A stretch of DNA of 64,000 bases from Thermoleophilaceae bacterium (GCA_019683805.1 JADGHQ010000003.1:1-64000); one strand, 5' to 3'; shown: positions 43,997 to 56,396, numbered from the stretch's first letter. The notes: generated by a model not told the origin, from the sequence alone. Numbers and translations are program-made.

Positions 43997-44014
43997 GAGC
44001 CCTGAACGGGGCTC
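43997..44014 (+). terminator. Possible tyrS terminator hairpin
   Basis: GAGCCC and GGGCTC arms with a six-base loop lie 40 bp after tyrS and just upstream of the rRNA promoter. There is no T-run. Confidence 0.35.
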
Positions 44015-44030
44015 GCGCGGGGCGTCTGCG

Positions 44031-44060
44031 TTGACGCTCCGTCCGCGGGCGCGCTATATT
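44031..44060 (+). promoter_or_regulatory. rRNA operon promoter
   Basis: TTGACG (44031-44036) and TATATT (44055-44060) are separated by 18 bp. This is the best sigma-70-type promoter in the window. It lies about 390 bp upstream of the 16S gene. No second clear promoter is visible before 16S. Confidence 0.75.
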
Positions 44061-44140
44061 TCGCGGTCCCTGAGATGGCCCACATCCGGACCGACCTGGA
44101 GGAAGGCAGGGCGTAGGATCGCCACGGCGAGCCGAGCCTG

Positions 44141-44166
44141 GGCCTCCTCGCAAGGGAGGCCTTTTT
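44141..44166 (+). terminator. Intrinsic terminator inside the rRNA leader
   Basis: GGCCTCC and GGAGGCC arms with a seven-base loop are followed directly by TTTTT. This is the only textbook intrinsic terminator in the window. It lies about 80 bp after the predicted rRNA start site and 285 bp before 16S. Confidence 0.7.
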
Positions 44167-44224
44167 GATGGGCCGGGACGGGGAGCGCACTCCATGCGGA
44201 GGCCCCGCTCGGGAGGCGCGACGG

Positions 44225-44248
44225 TCTTTGAAAACTCAACAGCGTGTG
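44225..44248 (+). other. boxA-like sequence and 16S 5' processing strand
   Basis: TCTTTGAAAACT resembles antitermination boxA and leader sequences before 16S genes. Bases 44231-44248 are perfectly complementary (18 bp) to 46109-46126 beyond the 16S 3' end. They would form the long stem that RNase III cuts to release pre-16S. Confidence 0.75.
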
Positions 44249-44450
44249 CGACTCGGGCTCACCGAGCTCGAAGTCGCGTCCAAGCCTGAAACCGCCCCGG
44301 TCGCCTCTGCGATCGCGGCGGTCAGAACAACCAACCCGTCGATTCGGGTCGGCCGCCAGGTGTACGGCAGCCGGCCGCTACGAATTGACGACTCTCTGAA
44401 CTGGACAGTGGACCCGGCGCCTTCGGGTGCCGGTGTGACACGCACGTCTT

Positions 44451-46002
<1,552 letters not shown>

Positions 46003-46242
46003 TAGGGAGTTCCTATCCAGGAACACTCCGACGGCTCAGGCCGCGGAGCTCCTAGGAACGTCGACCAGGCTTCAGGGCGAAAGCGCGCGGGCCTGCACCG
46101 GCCGCGCACACACGCTGTTGAGTTTTGAGAGACCACCCGGCGGAGTCCCCGCCGGTGCGCCTCTCGCCGGACCTTGAAAACTGCACAGTTGGCCAATCCA
46201 TCCAACGGGTATCACCGGCTCGCTTCCGGCGAGCCGATCACC
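46003..46242 (+). other. 16S-23S spacer without tRNA genes
   Basis: This 240-bp spacer contains the 3' strand of the 16S processing stem (46109-46126). It also holds the 5' strand of the 23S processing stem (46173-46188, CTTGAAAACTGCACAG). I find no tRNA-like cloverleaf; tRNA-Ile and tRNA-Ala are absent. Confidence 0.8.
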
Positions 46243-49240
<2,998 letters not shown>

Positions 49241-49270
49241 ATATTCGATACCCCTGGGTGGGGGTGCCAG

Positions 49271-49286
49271 CTGTGCGGTTTTCAAG
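49271..49286 (+). other. 23S 3' processing strand
   Basis: CTGTGCGGTTTTCAAG pairs with 46173-46188 upstream of 23S over 16 positions, with one G-U pair, forming the pre-23S processing stem. Confidence 0.7.
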
Positions 49287-49315
49287 CTCCGGCGAGAGGT
49301 CGGTCTCGCCCGTCT

Positions 49316-49432
49316 TCCGGTGGCTATGGCGAGGGGGAAACACCTCTTCCCATTCCGAACAGAGCAGTTAAGCCCCTCAGCGCCGATGGTACTTGGCCCG
49401 CAAGGGCCTGGGAGAGTAGGTCGCCGCCGGTT
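49316..49432 (+). rRNA. rrf: 5S ribosomal RNA
   Basis: A 117-nt segment carries the 5S core CCCATTCCGAACAGAGCAGT, then TTAAGCCCCTCAGCGCCGAT, and closes with GAGAGTAGGTCGCCGCCGG. The ends are set by pairing of TTCCGGTGGC with GCCGCCGG and may be off by a few bases. Confidence 0.95.
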
Positions 49433-49441
49433 CCTGATTTC

Positions 49442-49474
49442 GAGCCGCCCCGCGGGGCGGCTCATCCCTTTTGG
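49442..49474 (+). terminator. rRNA operon terminator
   Basis: A perfect hairpin with arms GAGCCGCCCC and GGGGCGGCTC (49442-49463) starts about ten bases after 5S and is followed by ATCCCTTTTGG. Confidence 0.8.
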
Positions 49475-49557
49475 GGCCGCAGCGGCTCGACCGTCGGCGT
49501 GGTGCGGCCCGCCCCGAGCACGGCGACCGCTTGGTACCGACCGCCAGGATAGGGCTC

Positions 49558-49563
49558 TAGACT
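49558..49563 (+). promoter_or_regulatory. -10 box TAGACT for the gene at 49573
   Basis: TAGACT ends nine bases before the ATG, with no Shine-Dalgarno. Confidence 0.48.
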
Positions 49564-49572
49564 CTGGCGCCG

Positions 49573-49956
49573 ATGTCGACGTTTGCAATCGTCGTGATCG
49601 TGATCGCCGCAGTCGTGCTGCTGCTGCTGGTCGGTGGACTTGCCGGCGCGCGCAGGCGCGAGCGTGCGTTCGCGCGGCGCTATGCGGAGCGCGTGGCGGC
49701 CGCCGACCGGGCGCTCGAGCGCGCCCGTGCGGAGGACAAGGGCTGGGACAGGGCGGAGCTCGAAGGGGCCGCACGGGCGGCGCTCGCAAGCGAGCGCCCC
49801 GGGGTCCGATACGAGGAGCTCGCGCTCGTGCTGGTCGACGACCGCCCCGGGATCGAGGAGGATCGCGCCCATTTCGTAGCGGTCGGCGAGGACGGCGAGG
49901 CGCGCGTTGTGCTCGCGAGGCGCGCCGGCGGCTGGGCGGTAGACCGGGTCGGGTGA
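49573..49956 (+). CDS. Membrane-anchored protein of unknown function
   Basis: A 127-residue protein. Residues 4-24 form one membrane helix (FAIVVIVIAAVVLLLLVGGLA). An Arg/Ala/Glu-rich, probably coiled segment follows (25-75). The C-terminal 50 residues read as a small beta-rich unit (ELALVLVDDRPGIEEDRAHFVAVG and so on), with alternating strands and Asp/Gly turns. I do not recognise the family. A TANNNT box precedes the start. The HD-domain gene follows 13 bases later and may be co-transcribed. Confidence 0.65.
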   Translation: MSTFAIVVIVIAAVVLLLLVGGLAGARRRERAFARRYAERVAAADRALERARAEDKGWDRAELEGAARAALASERPGVRYEELALVLVDDRPGIEEDRAHFVAVGEDGEARVVLARRAGGWAVDRVG

Positions 49957-49969
49957 CCCGCCGCTTGGC

Positions 49970-50560
49970 ATGAGGGGTATTGCGCGCCTACGGGGAGCGG
50001 GAGTGCCGCCGCTCGAAGACGTCCTGCCCGGGTTCACGCCAGAGAACGAGCTCGAGCGGCGGGTGACCGCGGAGCCGGCGCTGATCGAGGGTCTCATGTG
50101 GGGGACGCCCCGGCCGGGTCACCCGGAGGGCTCTGTCGCGGCGCACGTCCAGGACCTGCTCGACCGGCTCGAGCAGAGGAACGAGCCGCCTGAGCGGCGC
50201 GCGCTGCTGCGATTCGTCACGCTCGTGCACGACGCCTTCAAGAACCGGGTGCAGGAGTGGCGCCCGCGCACCGGCGAGAACCACCACGCGATGCGGGCCC
50301 GGCGGTTCGCCGAGCGTTTCACCCACGACGAGCGCCTGCTGACGACGATCGAGCTCCACGACCGCCCGTACGGCATCTGGCGCAGCTGGCGGCGAACGGG
50401 CCGCCTCGACACCGAGCAGCTCGAGCGCCTCATCGAGCGGCTGCCAGACCCCGAGCTCTTCATGGCGTTCGTTGAGCTCGACGGCTCGACCGAAGGCAAG
50501 AAGCGGGAGCCGATCGAATGGTTCCGGGCGGAGCTCACGAAGCGCCGCGGCGGTCACTGA
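49970..50560 (+). CDS. HD-domain phosphohydrolase-like protein
   Basis: A 196-residue protein with an HD-type metal-binding pattern. It has HPEGSVAAHVQDLLDR near residue 50, then LVHDAFKNRV with the HD pair near 84. HHAMRARRFAERF near 105 and IELHDRPYG near 128 follow. The late PDPELFMAFVELDGSTEGKKREPIEWF is Glu/Asp-rich. HD enzymes usually hydrolyse nucleotides or phosphoesters; the substrate is unknown. It is co-directional with the membrane protein gene upstream, and 220 bp of non-coding sequence follow. Confidence 0.75.
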   Translation: MRGIARLRGAGVPPLEDVLPGFTPENELERRVTAEPALIEGLMWGTPRPGHPEGSVAAHVQDLLDRLEQRNEPPERRALLRFVTLVHDAFKNRVQEWRPRTGENHHAMRARRFAERFTHDERLLTTIELHDRPYGIWRSWRRTGRLDTEQLERLIERLPDPELFMAFVELDGSTEGKKREPIEWFRAELTKRRGGH

Positions 50561-50779
50561 CGGCCGCGTCTTCAGGCGTGCGCCAGTCGCCCCGCAAGCG
50601 GGCCGGGCAGTAGTCGCCGGGGGCCGTCGCTGGGCGTGCGGCTCGCGCCGCACGGGAGCGCGGCGGATGTCTCATCGACTTGGCCGTCGCCGGCGGGTCC
50701 GCTGTGCGTGGCCCGGGCCGTAGGCCGGGTGGCCGTCAAGCGCGGGCGGTCGGCTGCGCGTGGGGCCGGAGGCGGTGGG
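50561..50779. other. Non-coding GC-rich interval
   Basis: I see no convincing gene in this stretch between convergent genes. The motif GGCCGTC recurs four times at 50-60-bp spacing (near 50622, 50682, 50731 and 50788). The spacing is irregular and the sequence context differs, so I do not call it a repeat array. Confidence 0.4.
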
Positions 50780-51235
50780 TCAGGCCTGGCCGTCGGCGCA
50801 TAGGCAGGGCTGCGGGACCGGCTTTGGCTGGCCCGCCCGGCGGCCACGGGAGGCCGTCCGGCGCGTGCGGCGCGCCGCGCCCGCGCGCCCCGCGTAGGGG
50901 CAGTCTTCGGTCGACGGGCGTTCCGCCGCACCCTCCTCGGTGGGCTCGCGAGCAAGGAGCGCGCGGCGGGCGGCGGCCGTCGCGGGCAACAGGGACCCCT
51001 GGGCGAGCGCCCGCGGACCCGACGCCGCCGCTCCCGAGCCGGATACCGCCCGGACGCTGGCCGGGACTCCGGGCGCAGCGGGGGCTCCGCGCGCGCCGCT
51101 GATCGCCTCGGGGGAGCGCCGCACGCCATCCGGCGCCTCGGGCTCGTAGACGAGCTCGCCGAGCGTGGCGAACTCGAGGGCAGCGCGGAGCGCCCGGCGC
51201 AGCGACAGGACGACCTCTGAGCGCGTGGGGAACAT
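50780..51235 (-). CDS. Hypothetical protein with disordered tail
   Basis: A 151-residue frame. The first 35 residues look like a folded helical segment (TRSEVVLSLRRALRAALEFA then TLGELVYEPEAPDGV). The rest is Ala/Pro/Arg/Gly-rich and probably disordered. On the minus strand a TACGCT box (51250-51245) ends nine bases before the ATG, which favours a real, leaderless gene. In DNA this GC-rich the frame alone would not be convincing. No family is recognised and the neighbours give no functional hint. Confidence 0.45.
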   Translation of the reverse strand: MFPTRSEVVLSLRRALRAALEFATLGELVYEPEAPDGVRRSPEAISGARGAPAAPGVPASVRAVSGSGAAASGPRALAQGSLLPATAAARRALLAREPTEEGAAERPSTEDCPYAGRAGAARRTRRTASRGRRAGQPKPVPQPCLCADGQA

Positions 51236-51244
51236 GTGTTCGTG

Positions 51245-51250
51245 AGCGTA
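51245..51250 (-). promoter_or_regulatory. -10 box TACGCT for the gene at 51235
   Basis: On the minus strand TACGCT ends nine bases before the ATG at 51235. An inverted repeat GCTGCA/TGCAGC (51281-51300) lies about 30 bp further upstream. Confidence 0.42.
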
Positions 51251-51380
51251 GGGCGAGGGGCGGACGGAAGCTGCGGTGGGGCTGCAGAATCCGTTGCAGC
51301 GACCGAGCGGCCGAGCGCGCTCCCGGCCGACTGCCCGGCTGCCCTGGCCGGATCGCGCTCGCGGCGGCGAGTACGCCCGC

Positions 51381-52484
51381 CTAGTAGACGGTCGAGCCGA
51401 GCGACGACCAGATGTCGATCTTCGTTCGCGTGCGCGCGATGACCTCGTCGGTGAACTCGCTCGTGGTGGCGCTGCCGCCCAGGTCCGGGGTGCGCACGCC
51501 GGCCGCCGTCGCCTCGAGCACCGACTCGTAGATCGCCCGCGAGGCGAGGTCCGCCCGCTCGGAAGCGCCCATCTCCGAGACGTAGTGCAGCAGGGCTGCC
51601 GCCGCCATGATCATGGCCATCGGGTTCGCGATGTTCTTGCCCCGGAGCGCGGGGGCCGTGCCGTGGGGCGCTTCCGCCATGACCGCCTTCAGGCTGTAGT
51701 CGTCGTCGAACGAGAGCAGGACCGACTCCGAGCCCGCGATCGAGCCGAACAGCGGCAGGACGAAGTCCGACAGGCAGTCGCCGTCGCGGTTGAGCGCGGG
51801 GATCACGAGCGGCGCGTCGGCCGCTCCCGACATCAGCCCCGCGTACGTCGCGTCGATCAGCACCGGCTGGTAGGGGACCTCGGGATGGCGCTCCGCGGCG
51901 GCGTCGAGCTCCTCCTTGAGCATGCCCTCGTAGACGGGGCTCACGGTCCACTTCGGGCCGCCGTACACCCGCCCGTGGACCTTCTTGGCGGTGCGAAAGC
52001 TGTACTCCGCCACCGCTGTGCACACGCTGCGCGAGATCCTCTCGGTGCGGAACGCGACCTCGTCGCCGTCCGCGTGCTCGCGCCACTGCCGCGCGCCGTA
52101 CGCGTCGCCCACCGCCATCCGCACCACCGAGATCGGGAAGTGGACGCCCGCGATCGGGGTGACGCCCGGGATACGCCGGCCCGTGCGGATGATCACCTTG
52201 CCGTCGAGCCGCTCGCGCAGGATCCGGTTCGGGCTGCCGACGTCGTCCTTGCCCTCGGGCGTTATCGTCGCCGCCTTGATGCCGAAGCGGGCCTCGCGGA
52301 TCGCGTCGGCCGCCGCGGTCACCACCTCGTTGGCGGTGCGGCGCCGGCTCTCGAGCGAGAGGTCGTAGCGCTCGAGCTCGACAGCGACCCTCGTGACGGC
52401 GGGATCGAGCACGCGCAACGCCTGCTCGAGCAGCTCCTGCCCCGTCTCATCGCCCTCGAGCACGACTATCCTCGCGTCGGCCAT
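51381..52484 (-). CDS. Isocitrate/isopropylmalate dehydrogenase-family paralogue
   Basis: A 367-residue beta-decarboxylating dehydrogenase. It opens with IVVLEGDETGQELLEQALRV instead of the usual [28 protein letters not shown] near residue 83 is the substrate Arg region. The metal-binding Asp residues appear in NRDGDCLSDFVLPLFGSIAG, and the cofactor segment is EAPHGTAPALRGKNIANPMA. It differs clearly from the LeuB encoded at 31945. EAPHGTAP favours an isocitrate dehydrogenase-like enzyme, but the replaced N-terminal motif leaves the substrate open. Confidence 0.82.
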   Translation of the reverse strand: MADARIVVLEGDETGQELLEQALRVLDPAVTRVAVELERYDLSLESRRRTANEVVTAAADAIREARFGIKAATITPEGKDDVGSPNRILRERLDGKVIIRTGRRIPGVTPIAGVHFPISVVRMAVGDAYGARQWREHADGDEVAFRTERISRSVCTAVAEYSFRTAKKVHGRVYGGPKWTVSPVYEGMLKEELDAAAERHPEVPYQPVLIDATYAGLMSGAADAPLVIPALNRDGDCLSDFVLPLFGSIAGSESVLLSFDDDYSLKAVMAEAPHGTAPALRGKNIANPMAMIMAAAALLHYVSEMGASERADLASRAIYESVLEATAAGVRTPDLGGSATTSEFTDEVIARTRTKIDIWSSLGSTVY

Positions 52485-52493
52485 GGCCGAAGG

Positions 52494-52499
52494 AGGGTA
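52494..52499 (-). promoter_or_regulatory. -10 box TACCCT for the dehydrogenase paralogue
   Basis: On the minus strand TACCCT ends nine bases before the ATG at 52484. Confidence 0.48.
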
Positions 52500-52649
52500 C
52501 CCCTGACGTCGGCCGGCGGCACTCCGCCGCTGGGCGCTGCACCTGGTGCGGCGGGTTCGTGGCCGAGGGCGACGGGTACCGCGCGACTGGCCCGGGCGGC
52601 GCCGCGACTGTGGCGCGCGTCCGGGCCGCGGCGCCGGGCGCCGACGCGC

Positions 52650-53234
52650 CTACGCCGCCGGGGCCTCCTCGCGCGGGCCGAGCCCGAGCTCGTCCTTGCG
52701 CTCCTCCATGGCGGCGATCACGAGCGCCACGTGCTCGTCGAAGTCCACGCCCAGCTCCTCGGCGCCGAGGCGCAGCTCCTCGCGGTCGACCGCGGCGGCG
52801 AAGCTCGGCTGCTTCATCTTCTTCTTCACCGACTTCGGCGTGAGCCCGACGATCCCGGTGGGGCGGACCAGCGCGCACGCGGCGATGAAGCCCGTGAGCT
52901 CGTCGACCGCGAACAGCGTCTTCGCGAGGCGCGTCTCGCGCGGCACCCCGAGGAAGGTCGCGTGACCCGCCACCGCGTCGATCAGCTCCCGCGGGTAGCC
53001 GTGCTCCTCGAAGTAGCGCAGCGCGATCCGGGGGTGGCCGGTCTCGAGATCGGGGTAGCGCTCGTAGTCGAGGTCGTGCAGGATGCCCGTGGCGGCCCAC
53101 AGCTCCTCGTCCTCGCCGAACCTGCGGGCGTAGGCGATCATCGCCGCCTCGACGCCGAGCACGTGCCTCCGCAGCGACTCGGACTCGGTCCACTCGCAGA
53201 ACAGCGCCCAGGCCTCGTCTCTCGATACGGTCAT
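52650..53234 (-). CDS. HD-domain protein
   Basis: A 194-residue protein with an HD hydrolase core. It shows RRHVLGVEAAMIAYARRFGE near residue 22 and GILHDLDYERYPD near 50. HPRIALRYFEEHGYP and the catalytic-pocket segment AGHATFLGVP follow. The C-terminal third is charged (KSVKKKMKQPSF and an acidic end). Small HD proteins of this type are mostly uncharacterised phosphohydrolases. The ATG at 53234 is chosen because a minus-strand TAGCGT box ends seven bases upstream. Confidence 0.85.
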   Translation of the reverse strand: MTVSRDEAWALFCEWTESESLRRHVLGVEAAMIAYARRFGEDEELWAATGILHDLDYERYPDLETGHPRIALRYFEEHGYPRELIDAVAGHATFLGVPRETRLAKTLFAVDELTGFIAACALVRPTGIVGLTPKSVKKKMKQPSFAAAVDREELRLGAEELGVDFDEHVALVIAAMEERKDELGLGPREEAPAA

Positions 53235-53241
53235 GGTCCGC

Positions 53242-53247
53242 ACGCTA
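53242..53247 (-). promoter_or_regulatory. -10 box TAGCGT for the HD-domain gene
   Basis: On the minus strand TAGCGT ends seven bases before the ATG at 53234. Confidence 0.48.
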
Positions 53248-53408
53248 GCGGAACGGGCGCGCCGCACCGAGGGGAGCCGTCCGGCGCCGGGCGTCGAACC
53301 AGCGCGTGCCGCGGGGAAGGTCTGGCCCGCGCGGGGGCGAAATGGCACTCGATGGCCTTCGCTACCCTTGCCCCGCCGCCGTCCGTTTCCTGACCTGAGC
53401 GCTTTCGC

Positions 53409-54710
53409 ATGGAGAAGTTCGTAATCGAAGGCGGGTATCCGCTGGCGGGGACGATCGTCCCGGCCGGGAACAAGAACGCCGCACTCCCGCTGCTCGCGTC
53501 CTCACTGCTCACCGAGGACGACGTCCTTCTGCACAACGTCCCCCGCATCCGCGACGTCGACGCGATGCTCGGCCTGCTCGTGCGCCTCGGCGTGACGGTC
53601 GAGTGGGTGGGCGAGAACAGCGTGCGCCTCAACGCCGCGAACGCCGGCAACGAGCCGATCGACCCCGCCCTCTCGGAGCAGATCCGCGCCTCGTTCCTGC
53701 TCGCCGGCCCGCTGCTCGCGCGCTTCGGGTCGGTCCACATGCCGCCGCCGGGCGGGGACGTGATCGGCCGCCGCCGGCTCGACCCGCACCTCGACGCCTT
53801 CCGCGCGCTCGGCGCCGAGGTGAAGCTCAACCGCTGGTGCGACCTGCGCGCGCCGCACGGGCTGCGCGCCGCGGACTTCTTCCTCGACGAGCCGTCGGTG
53901 ATGGCGACCGAGAACGCCCTCATGGCCGCCGCGCTCACGCCGGGCGCCACCGTGATCCACAATGCCGCCTCGGAGCCGCACGTCCAGGACGTGGCCCGCA
54001 TGCTGCTCCAGATGGGGGCGCGCGTCGAGGGGATCGGGTCGAACGTGCTGGTCGTCCACGGATCGGACCGGCTCGGCGGCGCCGAGTACCGGCTCGGCCC
54101 CGACTACATCGAGGTCGGGAGCTTCGTGGCGCTCGCGGCGGTCACCGGCGGCGAGCTGCGGATCGAGGACGTGGTCCGCGACGACCTGCGCATGACCTCG
54201 CTCACCTTCGCGCGTCTCGGCGTCGAGATGGTCTTCGACGGCGACGACGTGGTCGTGCCCGCGGGACAGCGCCTGCGCGTGCGCGACGACGCCGGCGACG
54301 CAACGGCCACGATCCAGGACGGCCCCTGGCCCGCCTTCCCGGCCGACCTCACGAGCATCGCGCTCGCTCTGGCCACCCAGGCCGAGGGCCTCGTGCTGAT
54401 CCACGAGAAGATGTTCGAGAACCGGCTCTTCTTCGTCGACAAGCTGATCAACATGGGGGCTCGGGTGATCCTCTGCGACCCGCACCGCGCCGTGGTCGCA
54501 GGCCCGAGGCGCCTTCACGGCGAGCGCATGGAGAGCCCCGACATCCGGGCCGGCATGGCGATGCTCATCGCGGCGCTCTGCGCCGACGGCACCTCCGAGA
54601 TCGGCAACATCCGCCAGATCGACCGCGGCTACGAGCGGATCGACGAGCGCCTGCGCTCGCTCGGCGCGCGCATCGAGCGCGTGGCGAACGAGGAGCGCCT
54701 GCCCGTCTAG
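53409..54710 (+). CDS. murA: UDP-N-acetylglucosamine 1-carboxyvinyltransferase (MurA), Cys-to-Asp form
   Basis: A 433-residue enolpyruvyl transferase that starts peptidoglycan synthesis by adding enolpyruvate from PEP to UDP-GlcNAc. It shows AGNKNAALPLLASSLL near residue 20, then SEQIRASFLLAGPLLARFG. ATENALMAAALTPGATVIHN and DYIEVGSFVALAAVTGGEL follow. The catalytic loop reads PPGGDVIGRRRLD: residue 117 is Asp where most bacteria have the fosfomycin-reactive Cys. The same replacement is known in Mycobacterium tuberculosis. The his operon begins 70 bp downstream. Confidence 0.95.
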   Translation: MEKFVIEGGYPLAGTIVPAGNKNAALPLLASSLLTEDDVLLHNVPRIRDVDAMLGLLVRLGVTVEWVGENSVRLNAANAGNEPIDPALSEQIRASFLLAGPLLARFGSVHMPPPGGDVIGRRRLDPHLDAFRALGAEVKLNRWCDLRAPHGLRAADFFLDEPSVMATENALMAAALTPGATVIHNAASEPHVQDVARMLLQMGARVEGIGSNVLVVHGSDRLGGAEYRLGPDYIEVGSFVALAAVTGGELRIEDVVRDDLRMTSLTFARLGVEMVFDGDDVVVPAGQRLRVRDDAGDATATIQDGPWPAFPADLTSIALALATQAEGLVLIHEKMFENRLFFVDKLINMGARVILCDPHRAVVAGPRRLHGERMESPDIRAGMAMLIAALCADGTSEIGNIRQIDRGYERIDERLRSLGARIERVANEERLPV

Positions 54711-54780
54711 TGGCCGGGAGCGCGAGGACGGTCGTGCCCGCGGGCGGCCCGAGCCCGCGGCGCCGCGGGGGGACGGACCG

Positions 54781-55770
54781 ATGATCCACCCGATCCCCTC
54801 CGGGACCCGCGACGTCCTGCCCGACGAGATGCGAGAGCTGCGCGAGCTCTCGGGACGCCTGCGCGACGCGTTCGAGCGCGCGGGCTACGGCGAGGTCTGG
54901 ACGCCGACGATGGAGTACGAGGAGGTGCTCAAGCGCGGCGACGAGCGCGCCGCCGGCGCCGGCTACCGCCTCTTCGACGAGCACGGGCAGGTGCTCGTGC
55001 TGCGCTCCGACTCGACGATCCCGATCGCCCGCCTCGTCGCGACGCGCTACCGCGACGCGGAGCCGCCGCTGCGCTTCTGCTACTTCGCGCACGCCTACCG
55101 CGAGGTGCGGCGCGGCAGCGCCCAGGCGCGCGAGTTCCTGCAGGGCGGGATCGAGCTGATCGGCACGCCCGGCCCCGAGGGCGACGCCGAGGTCGTGGCG
55201 CTCGTGTCCGCGGCGCTCGAGGAGGCCGGCCTGCGGCGCCACAGGATCGGCGTCGGCGACGGCTCGCTCTACCGCACCCTGCTCGCCGAGTACGGCGTCC
55301 CAGAGCGGGAGCGGATGCCGCTGCTCGAGCGGCTCTCGCAACGCGACCTCGTGGGCATCGAGACGCACGTCAACAGGCTCGGCCTGCCACGTCCGGCCCG
55401 CGACGTGCTCGTCACGCTGCCGACCCTGCGCGGCGGCCCCGAGGTGCTCGAGCGCGCGGCGGACGGGGCGGTGGCCGGCGCGATCGAGAGCCTGCGCGCG
55501 TGCCACGAGCTGCTCGAGCAGCGCGGCGTGGCGGAGCGCGTGATCTTCGACCTCGGCCTCGTGCGCGAGCTCGGCTACTACACGGGCGCGGTCTTCGAGG
55601 TGTACGACCCCGCGGTCGGCTTCGCGCTCGGCGGCGGCGGCCGCTACGACGACCTGCTCGGGCGCTTCGGCCGCCCGCTGCCCGCGTGCGGCATGGCGCT
55701 CGACATCCAGCGCGTGCACGTGGCGCAGGCCGAGGAGGAGCGGATCGCGCGCGGCGAGGAGCCGCTGTGA
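54781..55770 (+). CDS. hisZ: ATP phosphoribosyltransferase regulatory subunit
   Basis: A 329-residue paralogue of histidyl-tRNA synthetase that lacks the anticodon-binding domain. It keeps class II motifs such as PSGTRDVLPDEM, LRSDSTIPIARLVATRY, REVRRGSAQAREFLQGGIELIG and ALGGGGRYDDLLGRFG. It pairs with the short HisG encoded next, supplying allosteric histidine control. GGGGGGA precedes the ATG at 54781. It is the first gene of a ten-gene co-directional block. No His-rich leader peptide is visible upstream. Confidence 0.93.
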   Translation: MIHPIPSGTRDVLPDEMRELRELSGRLRDAFERAGYGEVWTPTMEYEEVLKRGDERAAGAGYRLFDEHGQVLVLRSDSTIPIARLVATRYRDAEPPLRFCYFAHAYREVRRGSAQAREFLQGGIELIGTPGPEGDAEVVALVSAALEEAGLRRHRIGVGDGSLYRTLLAEYGVPERERMPLLERLSQRDLVGIETHVNRLGLPRPARDVLVTLPTLRGGPEVLERAADGAVAGAIESLRACHELLEQRGVAERVIFDLGLVRELGYYTGAVFEVYDPAVGFALGGGGRYDDLLGRFGRPLPACGMALDIQRVHVAQAEEERIARGEEPL

Positions 55771-56396
55771 GCGGGCTGACGATCGCCGTCCCGCGCGGGG
55801 CGCTCTTCGGCGAGACGCTCGATCTGCTCGACCGCCTCGGCGTCGACACCCGCGAGGTGCGTGCGAACGAGCGCCGGCTCGTGTTCCCCGACATCGGCGT
55901 GGTCACCATGCGGCCGAGCGACGTGCCCACCTACGTCGAGCACGGCGCGGTCGACATCGGCATCACCGGCAAGGACGTGCTGCTCGAGCAGGACGAGCGC
56001 GAGGTCTACGAGCTGCTCGACCTCGGCTACGGGACCTGCCGCATGGTGGTCGCGGAGCGGGAGGGCGACAGCGCCGTGGAGGAGTCGCTGCGGCGGCTCG
56101 GCGCCGTCCGGGTGGCCACGAAGTACCCGCGCATCACCTCGCGCTGGTTCGCCGACACGGGCCGCCAGGTCGAGATCGTGGAGGTGAAGGGCTCGGTCGA
56201 GATCGCGCCGCTCACCGGGCTCGCGGCCGCGATCGTGGACCTCACCGCCACCGGCGCCACGCTGCGCGAGAATCAGCTCGTCGAGCGCGAGCAGATCTGC
56301 GCGTGCAGCGCTCGGCTGATCGCCAATCCGGTGGCGCACAAGCTGAAGGCGCGCGAGATCGACGAGCTCGTGGAGCGGATCAGGAGCCTGTCGTGA
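55767..56396 (+). CDS. hisG: ATP phosphoribosyltransferase, short catalytic form
   Basis: A 209-residue enzyme that joins ATP and PRPP in the first step of histidine synthesis. It shows LTIAVPRGALFGETLDLL, GITGKDVLLE, and the PRPP-binding EIAPLTGLAAAIVDLTATGATL. It lacks the C-terminal regulatory domain of long HisG, which agrees with the adjacent hisZ. The GTG overlaps the hisZ stop as GTGA. Confidence 0.95.
   Translation: MSGLTIAVPRGALFGETLDLLDRLGVDTREVRANERRLVFPDIGVVTMRPSDVPTYVEHGAVDIGITGKDVLLEQDEREVYELLDLGYGTCRMVVAEREGDSAVEESLRRLGAVRVATKYPRITSRWFADTGRQVEIVEVKGSVEIAPLTGLAAAIVDLTATGATLRENQLVEREQICACSARLIANPVAHKLKAREIDELVERIRSLS

Noticed and set aside
46003-46242. Possible tRNA-Ile or tRNA-Ala in the 16S-23S spacer
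   Set aside because: No T-loop (GTTCRANYC) with matching acceptor arms is present. The spacer is explained by processing stems.
50621-50795. Four spaced GGCCGTC motifs as a possible direct-repeat array
   Set aside because: Spacing (about 60, 50 and 57 bp) and flanks differ, and GC-rich heptamers recur by chance here.
50680-51102. A 140-codon plus-strand frame in the sparse region
   Set aside because: It is Arg/Gly/Pro low-complexity without a supported start, antisense to the better supported minus-strand frame at 50780-51235.
52501-52649. Short plus-strand frames between the dehydrogenase paralogue and the HD gene
   Set aside because: They are low-complexity and run antisense into the HD gene. 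The 149-bp gap shows no supported feature besides the TACCCT box.
54711-54780. Histidine leader peptide before hisZ
   Set aside because: The 70-bp gap has no run of His codons and no short frame with a plausible start.
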